From Flavipsychrobacter sp. (GTDB taxonomy: Bacteria; Bacteroidota; Bacteroidia; Chitinophagales; Chitinophagaceae), in contig JAJNBR010000010.1 of the NCBI GenBank assembly GCA_021156265.1, positions 1-32,082 of the forward strand: a DNA stretch of 32,082 nt, written 5' to 3'. The stretch's first letter is position 1. Every line of letters starts with the position of its first letter. Below, one piece after another: positions 6,426 through 15,116 of the stretch. Both the position numbers and the translations under genes were made by a program. A model generated the notes under the pieces. It was not told the DNA's origin. It was given only the letters and a program-made list of their open reading frames with translations, and made no database searches.

Positions 6426-8153
6426 TTATTTAAACACCATTTTTTTAGACTGCATCAGTTTGCCATCCACAAAAAGCGAGTAGATATATATACCGCTCAT
6501 GCCGTATCCATGCTGGTACAGCAGCTCATTCATGCCTGGTTTCAGCTCTATATTTTTTCTAAGGACTTCACGCCCTGTGATGTCGGTTATTGAGATCAAT
6601 GCCTCTTGATAGCTGATTGGTTGATGCACCAGGACCGATATCCTTGTTGCCTCGTCTCCGGCAGGATTAGGAACATTTTGCAACAGTTCTATGCCCTGCT
6701 TTGTGTACCGGTCGTTGATGCCTGTTGTTGAAGCCGTAAGCTCCCGCGATGGGAGGCTCTCGATGCCATTCGCATCGACCGACATTACACTAATGCTGTA
6801 AGTACCGGGTGAAACAGCAAGCGTATGTGTAGTGCCGCCGGTTACGGTATAAACTGAATCCCAGTCGTTGGTAGCAGTGCGCAAGCCGATCCGGTAATGG
6901 TTATATGGCACGGGGTCAATGATGTTCAACGCCAGGTCGTTGGCACCGGTGCTGGTAATGGTAAAGTCAGGGCTCTTGGGGCCAACTGCCAGCATGGCCA
7001 TTGCATTGCCATTGATCACTGCATTCCGCGCCAGGTAATTAAAGTCGACAAAAAAGCTGTCGATGATGGTATCGCCATCGGTGTCCACTCCAAGAATATC
7101 GGATGAGGTATGTTGGCGGTCGGCATAGCCGGGGCCATTGCTGGCATCGCCATGCTCGTTGGCAGAGGTAAATCTCATCGCGGCAAATCCGCCCTGGCGG
7201 AAAGGTATATGATCTCCGCCGCGGCCTATGCGGTCTTCATCGCTCATAATAGTAATAGCCATAGGCACTGTGGCGAAAGGCCGTATCATTTCCTTGTACT
7301 CCAGCTTTATGAACCGTACAAGACCTTTGTGAGGAGAATTGAAGCCGCCAAACGAAAAGAGGCGTACCTGTGTGCTATCAATATTGTTCAATCCGGGGCA
7401 GCTGGGCGGTGAAGAAGTTTGCCCGCAAATGATGCCACCGACTACATCGTTATTCAGAACGGCTTTTATCTTGATGCCCTTTTGTTGTGCATATTTAGTA
7501 AAGGCTCTTCCACCTAAAAGACCCTGCTCCTCACCTGTAACGGTTGTAAAAACGAGTGTGTGCTTAAACGTGTATTTGCTCATGATCCGCGCCAGTTCCA
7601 TCACCAGCGCGGTACCGCTACCATTATCCTCCATTCCTTCAGCAAGGCAGGCCGTATCACAATTTCCCGCGCAGCGGCTGTCCATATGGGCTTCAATAAT
7701 GATGATGGATTTGTCCGACAGGTCGGCGCCCGGCAATACGGCAAATACGTTGCGGTGCCGTGTCTGGGTACAAACCAATGTATCAAACTGGAGATAAGAA
7801 GTCAACAGCCTGTTCTCGTTTTGCGTGCTGAACTGTTCAAATTTGCTGTATATCCACCTGCGGGCGGCGCCAATTCCCTTTGTTGACGATATAGTGTCTG
7901 AGGACGTGTTGCGGTTTTGAAACTTCCGCAGCTCCAGCAGGTAAGATCGCAGGGAATCGGCCGATACATTGGCTAATATACCGGCGCTGATGATACCTGG
8001 ATCGTTTAACACAACACTTGCGGCGTAGCTGGCGGGATTATAATTGCCCATCATTACCTGTTCGGCCGTGGTATTTGTTGAAAGCAAATTGTATTGGGCT
8101 TTAGCCTGAGAAACCGACAGCAAGGCGGCGAGAATAACAATCGCTTTTTTCAT
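6426..8153 (-). CDS. Secreted M28 zinc peptidase with type IX sorting domain
   Basis: The 575-residue protein has a signal peptide (1-20, ending AKAQ), a pro-region, an M28 peptidase domain (about 120-390), a short fibronectin-like domain (about 395-475) and a type A T9SS sorting domain (about 485-575) starting at LLQNVPNP and ending KMVFK. Zinc-site candidates are His156 (with Asp158 in HMDS), Asp176 in EDNGSG, Glu208-Glu209 in TGEEQG, Asp236 in NNDVVGG and His348 in QHTSSD. This is the normal co-catalytic set of M28 aminopeptidases. The sorting domain predicts export across the outer membrane by the type IX system and attachment to or release from the cell surface, for extracellular peptide breakdown. 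It has its own promoter region divergent from the kinase gene, 236 bases away. Confidence 0.9.
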   Translation of the reverse strand: MKKAIVILAALLSVSQAKAQYNLLSTNTTAEQVMMGNYNPASYAASVVLNDPGIISAGILANVSADSLRSYLLELRKFQNRNTSSDTISSTKGIGAARRWIYSKFEQFSTQNENRLLTSYLQFDTLVCTQTRHRNVFAVLPGADLSDKSIIIIEAHMDSRCAGNCDTACLAEGMEDNGSGTALVMELARIMSKYTFKHTLVFTTVTGEEQGLLGGRAFTKYAQQKGIKIKAVLNNDVVGGIICGQTSSPPSCPGLNNIDSTQVRLFSFGGFNSPHKGLVRFIKLEYKEMIRPFATVPMAITIMSDEDRIGRGGDHIPFRQGGFAAMRFTSANEHGDASNGPGYADRQHTSSDILGVDTDGDTIIDSFFVDFNYLARNAVINGNAMAMLAVGPKSPDFTITSTGANDLALNIIDPVPYNHYRIGLRTATNDWDSVYTVTGGTTHTLAVSPGTYSISVMSVDANGIESLPSRELTASTTGINDRYTKQGIELLQNVPNPAGDEATRISVLVHQPISYQEALISITDITGREVLRKNIELKPGMNELLYQHGYGMSGIYIYSLFVDGKLMQSKKMVFK

Positions 8154-8389
8154 GTATTTATTGTTGTAGGATGGAAGTTATAAAAACTGCGTTGATAAAG
8201 AAAGATGAATGGCGTTTTTATTGTGAGTAAGTTCGATGGCTTAGGGTTTCGACCTGATGGCCAGGTTTTTACGTCGTCAAGGTAAAACGGAATAACCTGC
8301 ATTCTGTCCAAACATTTCGGTACGGTGATGTAAGTCACCTGTTTTATAGTCATGGTATATTAATTTTATTCTTTGTATTTTTTGATCGT

Positions 8390-10318
8390 ATGAAATTGTC
8401 CGCCAGTGGAAAGTTATTTCTGGGCTTCAGCTTTGCCATTGTTTTAGCCGTTTTTATTGGGGTAGCCAACTATCTTACCTTTCGCCAGCAGGCTGTCGAA
8501 AGCAAATGGCTTGCACACTCTTACCAGGTAGTTAACAGAATCAATGAAGTTCAAAACCATGCGGTGGAAATGCAGACCCGCCGTCGCGGTTTCAGGGCTA
8601 CTGGCGACCGGTCCTTTCTTGACGATTACTACGTAGACCAGCAGGCGATAATGCCTGCCCTTGTCAAATTGAAGGAGCTTGTATCAGATAATCCCGTACA
8701 AGTTCAGAATGCCGACAAGCTGATTACACAAACGAATGCCGTAGTGCGTTTTTGGGAAGGTCTTTCCCAGAACGTTGATAAATATAGCAAGGCGGATATT
8801 GCCAGGATCACCACAGAGGAAAAAGAATACATGGACAAAGTGCGACTTGGTGTGACTACAATGCTGCTGGAAGAAAACAGGTTGTTGCGCGAGCGCCAGG
8901 TGGCCAACCAAAACGCCTTAAATACTGCGAATGTCATTTCTATAGGTGGAACGGTACTTGTTCAGCTGATCATCCTGGTACTTATCTATTTCATTGTAAA
9001 AGAATTCAGAAGCAGGAAGCGGGCTGAGGAAGCGGTGCGTGAAAACTTGCACGAAGTGAGTCTGCTGAATGAGTCTGCTAATGACAGGAACTGGTTGTTA
9101 AGCGGTGTGGCTGTAGTTAACGATAATCTGCAAGGGGCGGGTGATATTGAATCGCTTTCAGGTAAAGTAGTGCAGGCGCTGGCCAGGTATCTTGATGTGC
9201 CTGCAGCAGCTTTGTATGTGTACAATGACGAGGAGCAAATGCTGAAAATGACAGGGAAAGCCTCGTTGCCGGGCGATGCTGCAACTGGATATAAAATAGG
9301 TGAAGGCTTGGTGGGATATGCCGGAATGGCAAAAAGAATGGTCATTACCAAAAATGTTCCGCGTGACTATTGGAAGTTGCAGTCGGCAGCCGGAGTTTCC
9401 CGGCCCGGCGAGATACTCTGTATGCCACTGATGAGCAATGGTGAATTGAACGGTGTGCTGGAGATTGCAAACTTCCGGTCGTTTAGCCCGCTGCAGAAAG
9501 AGCTTGTTGATAGTATTGCCAATAATGTAGCTAACGCCCTCAATGCGGCAGAGGCCCGTGATAAGGTCATGAGGTTGCTGGCACAAGTGCAGGAGCAGAA
9601 AATTCACTTGCAAAACCAGCAGGAAGAGCTGCGGCAGACCAACGAGGAATTGACGCGACAGGCAGAGGTATTGCAGGCATCAGAAGAAGAGCTACGAGTG
9701 CAGGAAGAGGAACTGCGACAAATAAATGCAGAGCTTGAAGAGAAAAATGAAGCAGTAGAAGTATCGCGGCGGGCGCTGGCGAACAAGGCGCGTGAACTGG
9801 AGCAAACAAGTAAATATAAGTCGGAGTTTTTGGCTAACATGTCACACGAGTTGCGCACGCCGCTCAACAGCGTGTTAATATTGGCTAAGCTGATGTCAGA
9901 GAACAAAGGCGCTAATCTTACGCCAAAGCAAGTAGAATACTCACGTATCATCCACAAGTCGGGCACCGACCTGCTGAACCTGATAAATGATATTCTGGAC
10001 CTGTCAAAGATCGAAGCGGGAAAGATCGATTTTCATTTTGAAGAAGTACCTGTTGCAAGTATTGTTGAGGATATCAGACAAACTTTTAGCGTTCTGTCAG
10101 AACAAAAAGAAATTAATTTTGTTATTGAAAAAGCTTTTACTACTCCTGATACAATTGTAACGGATAAGCAGCGTGTCGAACAGGTGATAAAAAACCTTCT
10201 GTCCAATGCGTTCAAGTTCACACCCAAAGGTGGCAGCGTTAGCCTGTCGCTCAAAGCTGTGGTCGGAGGTGGTGATTTTACTTCTTGGCGGCACCGGTCT
10301 AGGATTATCAATAAGTAA
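8390..10318 (+). CDS. CHASE3-GAF hybrid histidine kinase, truncated in the ATPase domain
   Basis: The 642-residue product contains helix 1 (8-28), a CHASE3-like periplasmic domain (about 30-180), helix 2 (183-203), a GAF domain (about 240-390), a long Gln/Glu-rich coiled coil (395-475) and HisKA with the phosphoacceptor His486 in MSHELRTPLN. The ATPase domain starts normally with an N box (KNLLSNAFKFTP, Asn606) but breaks off: DxGxG and F boxes are absent, and the chain runs into 15 or so unrelated residues before a stop. The G2 box (GGTGLGLS) appears in the next frame at 10287. The gene therefore looks like the 5' part of a broken hybrid kinase continued by the next ORF. As it stands, autophosphorylation should be impossible. 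AT-rich sequence with TTCTTTG lies just upstream of the ATG. Confidence 0.82.
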   Translation: MKLSASGKLFLGFSFAIVLAVFIGVANYLTFRQQAVESKWLAHSYQVVNRINEVQNHAVEMQTRRRGFRATGDRSFLDDYYVDQQAIMPALVKLKELVSDNPVQVQNADKLITQTNAVVRFWEGLSQNVDKYSKADIARITTEEKEYMDKVRLGVTTMLLEENRLLRERQVANQNALNTANVISIGGTVLVQLIILVLIYFIVKEFRSRKRAEEAVRENLHEVSLLNESANDRNWLLSGVAVVNDNLQGAGDIESLSGKVVQALARYLDVPAAALYVYNDEEQMLKMTGKASLPGDAATGYKIGEGLVGYAGMAKRMVITKNVPRDYWKLQSAAGVSRPGEILCMPLMSNGELNGVLEIANFRSFSPLQKELVDSIANNVANALNAAEARDKVMRLLAQVQEQKIHLQNQQEELRQTNEELTRQAEVLQASEEELRVQEEELRQINAELEEKNEAVEVSRRALANKARELEQTSKYKSEFLANMSHELRTPLNSVLILAKLMSENKGANLTPKQVEYSRIIHKSGTDLLNLINDILDLSKIEAGKIDFHFEEVPVASIVEDIRQTFSVLSEQKEINFVIEKAFTTPDTIVTDKQRVEQVIKNLLSNAFKFTPKGGSVSLSLKAVVGGGDFTSWRHRSRIINK

Positions 10319-11714
10319 GGAGCTGGTGAAACGGCTGGGTGGAGAAATAAAGCTAACAAGTGAAGAGGGTAAGGGAAGTACATTCTATATCTATCTTCCG
10401 CTGGAGGGATCAACCACCGTGCCAAGGCAAAACAGCCACTTGCAGTCTGAAAAGGAGGAGAAGAGCAAAACAATTGCCGAGCTTACCCATAATGTATTGC
10501 CGCAACAAAACGTTGGGGACGACCGGAACAATATCAATAATGGCGACCGCGTAATGCTCATTATTGAAGATGATCCACAGTTTGCAAAACTGGTGCAGGA
10601 GTTCTCCAGGCAGAAGGGTTTCAGGACCATTGTGGCATTAAAAGGTGATGAAGGATTATATTATGCGAATAAATACAGGCCCTCGGCAATAATATTGGAT
10701 ATGCAATTACCGGTGATAGACGGTTGGGCACTGCTGAAGATATTTAAGTCGGATGAAAAGCTGAAGAAAATTCCCGTGCATGTGATGTCGGCGATGGATG
10801 GACTGGAGCGATTGGGCAGTGCGGCAGTTGCCTACCTGAAAAAGCCAATTGACAAAGAGGAACTTGAAAAAGCGCTTCTGTCGATCTCTGAGCATGTCTT
10901 GTCCGGGATCAAAAGGATACTTATCATTTCCGGCGACTATATAAAAAATGATACGATCAATGCAGTGATCGCTGACCGATACCCCGAGGCATCTACCAGC
11001 TATGCATTGTCAGCTACTGAAGCCGTGGAAAAAATGAGCGCGCAGGAGTACAGCTGTGTTGTTGTTGATATCGGGAAAGACTTGAAAAATGGTATGGACG
11101 AAGTACGCCGGGTGCATGCATTTACCAAAACGAAAGAAATACCGGTGATAATATATCTCGACAGGGAGCTAAGCACCAACGATGAATTGCAGCTAAAGAA
11201 AGTGTCGGATGTAATCATCCAGGACTCTATTGGTTCTAAAAACAGGTTGCTGGATGAGCTGGAGCTTTTTTTGTATGCTGTTGATGAAACTAAAAAGCTG
11301 CCACAGGCAAAGGCTACGAGCTATCTTATTGAAAAAACACTGAAAGGTCGGAAAGTATTATTGGCTGATGATGACATGCGGAACGTTTTTGCGTTATCAA
11401 CACTGCTGGAAGAGCAGGATATGACCGTGATAACAGCTGAAGACGGGAAAGAGGCGATCGCTCAATTGAATGCTCATCCTGATACAGATATAGTGCTCAT
11501 GGATGTGATGATGCCGGAAATGGACGGATACGAAGCCACCAGGCAAATCAGGAACGATGCGCGTTTTGGCAATCTTCCGATCATTGCCCTAACCGCCAAG
11601 GCAATGCAAGGCGATAGAGAAAAGTCGATTGGAGCCGGTGCATCTGATTATATCACTAAGCCTGTAGATACTGCAAAATTGTTTTCGTTAATGCGTGTTT
11701 GGTTGTCGGCATAA
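10206..11714 (+). CDS. Three-receiver C-terminal part of the broken hybrid kinase
   Basis: The open frame starts at an ATG inside the previous gene, but homology begins only near 10287 with the G2 box GGTGLGLSIS and the end of the ATPase domain (GGEIKLTSEEGKGSTF). The first 27 or so residues are out-of-frame sequence. Three receiver domains follow. REC1 (about 116-228) has acidic pair EDD, Asp165 in LDMQLPVIDGW and the KKP Lys. REC2 (about 236-355) is degenerate: ISGD replaces the acidic pair and no clear Lys is visible. REC3 (384-500) is canonical, with ADDD, Asp433 in MDVMMPEMDGY and Lys485. Without the upstream half it has no kinase core of its own. CheR starts six bases after the stop codon, so the original gene headed an operon. 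Confidence 0.75.
   Translation: MRSSSHPKVAALACRSKLWSEVVILLLGGTGLGLSISKELVKRLGGEIKLTSEEGKGSTFYIYLPLEGSTTVPRQNSHLQSEKEEKSKTIAELTHNVLPQQNVGDDRNNINNGDRVMLIIEDDPQFAKLVQEFSRQKGFRTIVALKGDEGLYYANKYRPSAIILDMQLPVIDGWALLKIFKSDEKLKKIPVHVMSAMDGLERLGSAAVAYLKKPIDKEELEKALLSISEHVLSGIKRILIISGDYIKNDTINAVIADRYPEASTSYALSATEAVEKMSAQEYSCVVVDIGKDLKNGMDEVRRVHAFTKTKEIPVIIYLDRELSTNDELQLKKVSDVIIQDSIGSKNRLLDELELFLYAVDETKKLPQAKATSYLIEKTLKGRKVLLADDDMRNVFALSTLLEEQDMTVITAEDGKEAIAQLNAHPDTDIVLMDVMMPEMDGYEATRQIRNDARFGNLPIIALTAKAMQGDREKSIGAGASDYITKPVDTAKLFSLMRVWLSA
10208..10286 (+). other. Deletion/frameshift zone inside the kinase ATPase domain
   Basis: Only 82 bases (27 codons) separate the N-box Asn codon (10205) from the G2 box (10287). 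In the neighbouring intact kinase (13143-14249) the same interval is 59 residues and contains DNGPGI and the F box. Here both are missing and the frame changes by one, so the lost length is not a multiple of three. The exact junction cannot be located without an intact homologue. Confidence 0.7.
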
Positions 11715-11719
11715 TAGGT

Positions 11720-12562
11720 ATGGCGGAGAGACACATCACCAACGACGATCTGGTAGAAATACTTCATCTTATAAATCGTACATACGGATACGATTTCTCG
11801 GATTATTCGAGGGCGTCGATTAAGAGACGGATACACCGCAGCATGGACATGAGTAATTTGGAAACTGCTTATGAGTTAAAGTTTAGGTTGGCTAACGATG
11901 CAGAATATTTCAGGTGGTTTCTTGAAGTGCTGACCGTTAATGTAACCGAGATGTTTCGTGATCCTGAATTTTATACGGAGCTCCGGGAAAAGGTTTTTCC
12001 GGCCCTGGCTACATACCCGATAATAAAGATATGGCATGCTGGGTGTGCGACAGGTGAAGAAGTATATTCAATGGCTATAATGCTGAAGGAAGCAGGGTTA
12101 CTTGAACGAGCGAAAATATATGCGACTGATCTTAATCCGCTGAATATCGAGAAAGCGAAGAAAGGAATAACCTCATTACAGCATGTTAAAAGCTATACGC
12201 ACAACTATATAAGGTCCGGTGGTAAAACTGATTTTTCCGATTATTATAGTGCTCAATACGGAGCTGCAATCATTTCAAGCGAGCTAAGAAAAAACATATT
12301 ATTCTCGCAGCATAACCTGGTGACCGACCAGGTCTTCAACGAGTTTCAGTTGATTTGCTGCAGGAACGTTCTTATATATTTTAACAAGGACTTGCAAAAC
12401 AGGGTGATCAGTCTATTCTACGATAGTTTATCACCCATGGGATATCTTGCTATAGGTACTAAAGAGTCGCTACTGTTTACTGAAGTGCGTGACAGGTTTG
12501 AAGTTATCAGCGCGGAAAACAAGATATTCAGACGAAAGAAGAGTTCAACAAGTATAAAATGA
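11720..12562 (+). CDS. CheR-type protein-glutamate methyltransferase
   Basis: The 280-residue product has an N-terminal helical domain (about 1-80), containing RRIHRSMD and TVNVTEMFRD, and a SAM-dependent methyltransferase domain with motif I AGCATGEEVYS and CRNVLIYF. This matches CheR, which methylates receptor glutamates using S-adenosylmethionine. An in-frame TTG lies at 11699, but the ATG at 11720 fits family length and leaves five bases after the preceding gene. The downstream cheB-like gene overlaps by four bases (ATGA). No chemoreceptor, CheA or CheW is in the window, so the target is more likely the neighbouring hybrid kinase than a chemotaxis receptor. That role is inference. Confidence 0.9.
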   Translation: MAERHITNDDLVEILHLINRTYGYDFSDYSRASIKRRIHRSMDMSNLETAYELKFRLANDAEYFRWFLEVLTVNVTEMFRDPEFYTELREKVFPALATYPIIKIWHAGCATGEEVYSMAIMLKEAGLLERAKIYATDLNPLNIEKAKKGITSLQHVKSYTHNYIRSGGKTDFSDYYSAQYGAAIISSELRKNILFSQHNLVTDQVFNEFQLICCRNVLIYFNKDLQNRVISLFYDSLSPMGYLAIGTKESLLFTEVRDRFEVISAENKIFRRKKSSTSIK

Positions 12563-13137
12563 CAGAAGTTGTAGCAATAGGTGGTTCGGCCGGAAGTTTG
12601 CCTGTAGTTATGGCAATACTTAAAGCGCTGCCCGTGGCATTTGACTACACCGTTATAGTAGTTATTCACCGGCTGAAAAACGTTGTCAGCGAAATGGAGC
12701 GGATACTTGCTGAGGCCAGCAATTTGAATATACGTGAGCCGGAAGATAAAGAGCCGATCAAAAAGGGTATTGTCTATCTTGCGCCGCAGAATTATCATTT
12801 GCAAATTGAAGCAGACAGAACTTTTAGTCTTGATTATTCCGAACCGGTAAACTACAGCCGGCCGTCAATTGATGTGACGTTCGAATGCGTGGCGACGGTA
12901 TTTAAGGGACGGTCGGTAGCAATACTGTTAAGCGGCGCTAATGCCGATGGTGCGGCAGGCTTAGGCAAGGTTATTGAAAATGGAGGAACAGGTATTGTAC
13001 AGGAACCCAATACGGCCGACTATAAGCTGATGCCACAAGCTGCTATTGATAAGAATAAGAGGGCGCTAAGACAATCGCCGGACGACATTGTAGATTATGT
13101 TTCTACGGTCAATTCGTCACAAAAACCTAGGGAATAA
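12559..13137 (+). CDS. CheB-type protein-glutamate methylesterase, catalytic domain only
   Basis: The protein is 192 residues long, equal to the CheB C-terminal domain alone, with no receiver domain. Catalytic triad candidates are Ser10 in AIGGSAGS, His37 in VIHRLKN and Asp130 in SGANADGAAG. The family removes methyl groups from, or deamidates, receptor glutamine/glutamate side chains. Lacking its own receiver, it cannot be switched on by phosphorylation as classical CheB is. It overlaps the methyltransferase gene by four bases and is followed after five bases by a receiver-kinase gene, so the two opposing activities are co-expressed. Confidence 0.9.
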   Translation: MTEVVAIGGSAGSLPVVMAILKALPVAFDYTVIVVIHRLKNVVSEMERILAEASNLNIREPEDKEPIKKGIVYLAPQNYHLQIEADRTFSLDYSEPVNYSRPSIDVTFECVATVFKGRSVAILLSGANADGAAGLGKVIENGGTGIVQEPNTADYKLMPQAAIDKNKRALRQSPDDIVDYVSTVNSSQKPRE

Positions 13138-13142
13138 TATTG

Positions 13143-14249
13143 ATGGCTGATATGGGACTACAACCATTTACAATTTTATTAGTAGACGATCGTGAAGAAA
13201 ATCTTATAGCGCTGGAAGAAATGCTTCAGGAAGAGGGGCGGATATTTCTCAAGGCAACTTCAGGAAACGACGCATTACGGTTGGCGCTTAAAAACGACAG
13301 CATCGGCCTGGTATTGCTGGATGTGCAAATGCCGCAAATGGATGGATTTGAGGTAGCCCAATTGCTGAAATCTAATCCAAAAACAAAGGACGTTTCGATC
13401 ATTTTCGTTACGGCCATTAGCAAAGAAGAGCAGTATGTTATGCAAGGCTTTGGCGAAGGCGCACTAGATTATTTGCACAAGCCGCTTGATTTTAATGTGA
13501 CAAGGGCAAAGGTGAAAGTTTTTGAACAGTTATACTTTTATCAACTTAACCTGAAGAGTGCTTTGAATGAGGTATCAAAAATCAACAAACAGCTAGAACA
13601 ATTTGTGTATGTTGTGGCACACGATCTGAAGTCGCCACTCGCCGGGATCATCGGGATGCTGTCGATAATGAATGAAGAAAAAGAGATCGTAGAGAGCCCG
13701 CAACTGCAGGAGTATGTTGGAATGATGTCGTTGGCTGCCGGTCACCTGTCTGAGATGATCACCTCTATTCTTGTTCATTCAAAACAAACAATGGACCAAC
13801 AGGCCGTGGAGGACGTAGATGTTGATGAGATGGTGCGCCAGCTAGCAAAATTGCTTTTTCCACCCGCGCATATTACTATTTCGATAAAGGATAAATTACC
13901 GAAGGTGCGTGCCCGAAGAATGAAGCTGCAGCAGGTGTTTCAAAACCTGATCAGCAATGCTATTAAGTATAATGATAAAGCGGCAGGACTAATTGAAATT
14001 GGCTGCACGGGCAAAGAAGGGTGCACTGAGTTTTACGTAAAAGACAATGGTCCCGGTATTTCCAATGAAGACCAGGAAAAAATATTCAGGCTTTTTCAGA
14101 CCACGTCAAATAAAACCCAGGCAGATAGTAGTACTGGGGTTGGATTGAACATCATAAAGATGAATGTTGAGGAGCAAGGCGGGCGGATATGGGTGGAGTC
14201 TATTTCGCGTGAGGGGAGTTGTTTTTATTTTACATGGAACCATTTATAG
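13143..14249 (+). CDS. Receiver-histidine kinase hybrid (REC-HisKA-HATPase)
   Basis: The 368-residue soluble protein begins with a receiver domain (about 8-125; acidic pair DD at 15-16, phosphoacceptor Asp60 in LLDVQMPQMDG, Lys113 in HKP), followed by a helical linker and HisKA with His160 in VVAHDLKSPLAG. The HATPase domain has N box Asn272, DNGPGI (301-306), an F box around IFRLFQT and G2 TGVGL (331-335), and it looks intact. I use the ATG at 13143 rather than the TTG just before it. Such proteins typically take phosphate from an upstream hybrid kinase and signal onward. Here it is the last gene of the CheR/CheB cluster. No DNA-binding output domain is encoded in the cluster. Confidence 0.9.
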   Translation: MADMGLQPFTILLVDDREENLIALEEMLQEEGRIFLKATSGNDALRLALKNDSIGLVLLDVQMPQMDGFEVAQLLKSNPKTKDVSIIFVTAISKEEQYVMQGFGEGALDYLHKPLDFNVTRAKVKVFEQLYFYQLNLKSALNEVSKINKQLEQFVYVVAHDLKSPLAGIIGMLSIMNEEKEIVESPQLQEYVGMMSLAAGHLSEMITSILVHSKQTMDQQAVEDVDVDEMVRQLAKLLFPPAHITISIKDKLPKVRARRMKLQQVFQNLISNAIKYNDKAAGLIEIGCTGKEGCTEFYVKDNGPGISNEDQEKIFRLFQTTSNKTQADSSTGVGLNIIKMNVEEQGGRIWVESISREGSCFYFTWNHL

Positions 14250-14281
14250 AAGGGTGAGGACACTCTGCGCACACGAATAAC

Positions 14282-14920
14282 TTACCATTGTACCGTCAGG
14301 TAGTCTGACTTGCCAACGGTATTAGACAATACGATATAGCCGATTTTGGAGCCTGCCAGGTATTGTGCGGGAACCTCAAATAGCTTGGTGCCGTTTGCAT
14401 AACCTTGCCAGTAGCCGCCCACTTGCTCCAGCTCAATATCATTCCACCCTGCCTGGATCGCAGAACTGAATTGCCAGTCCAATATTGTTTTTACAGGAGT
14501 GGTGGAGGTGCCTTCTTTATAGAGCGCAAAATAACCCTGGTCGTCGACAAACAGAGAATAACCGTAGTCCTCGTTCGATACACCAAAAACCAGTCCCATA
14601 GCATTGTCGGAAGTGATACGCGTTTGTATCAGGAAGTCTTTTCGCACATTGGCACCGGTAATGATGGCAACTGTGTTCGTTCCCTCTTCGGCGGGTGTGT
14701 ATTCGTAATTCAAAGCCCCACCATTTATATCAACGTATGCATTGTTTGACGGATCGCTGAACGACCAGTTATTCGCATCGTAGTTGAAATCATCGTTAAA
14801 CGTTTGCTGATAACCTACCGGTGCCGGCGGTGTTGGTTCCGGTGTGTAATAGTCATTTTTGACGCACGAACTTAATGCTATAGTGCCTGCTACTGCCAGT
14901 AAAATAATTTTCGCCTTCAT
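14282..14920 (-). CDS. Lipoprotein with jelly-roll (LamG-like) domain
   Basis: The 212-residue product has a lipoprotein signal with lipobox LSSC (Cys19), a proline-rich linker (about 26-36) and a beta-rich domain. The pattern FNDDFNYDANNWSF, then GGALNYEY, then WNDIELEQVGGYWQGYANG and a final IGYIVLSN is typical of concanavalin-like jelly-roll domains that bind glycans or act as structural modules. It should sit in the outer membrane or at the cell surface. The specific ligand is unknown. It converges on the kinase gene with only 32 bases between their ends, and no hairpin is evident there. Confidence 0.75.
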   Translation of the reverse strand: MKAKIILLAVAGTIALSSCVKNDYYTPEPTPPAPVGYQQTFNDDFNYDANNWSFSDPSNNAYVDINGGALNYEYTPAEEGTNTVAIITGANVRKDFLIQTRITSDNAMGLVFGVSNEDYGYSLFVDDQGYFALYKEGTSTTPVKTILDWQFSSAIQAGWNDIELEQVGGYWQGYANGTKLFEVPAQYLAGSKIGYIVLSNTVGKSDYLTVQW

Positions 14921-14958
14921 CTGGAAATTGGAATCTTAAACAAGGAAGGCAACAAACA

Positions 14959-14988
14959 TGCCAGTTGAAGAGTTTCAACGCACTGGCA
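14959..14988. repeat. Imperfect inverted repeat in divergent intergenic region
   Basis: TGCCAGT (14959-14965) pairs with ACTGGCA (14982-14988). An inner TGAA/TTCA pair (14966-14969 with 14974-14977) could extend the stem past a four-base bulge, with a GAGT loop. The element lies between two divergently transcribed lipoprotein genes, 39 bases upstream of one and about 130 upstream of the other. It has no T tract, so an operator or 5' UTR structure is more likely than a terminator. Confidence 0.35.
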
Positions 14989-15116
14989 GTAAAGTATTTA
15001 ACAACATTATAACAACGAGTGAAGCTTTCTTCCCCACATCCTTTGAGAATATCTAAAAATCAGGTTTTTGAAGCTCTTTGGTCTGATATTTTACCTATGG
15101 TATCGAGGTAAAAAGA

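Noticed and set aside
8150..8353. 67-codon open frame on the minus strand upstream of the M28 peptidase gene
   Set aside because: No protein-like features. It sits in the divergent promoter region between two well supported genes and contains a small inverted repeat (GGTGA/TCACC at 8324-8339).
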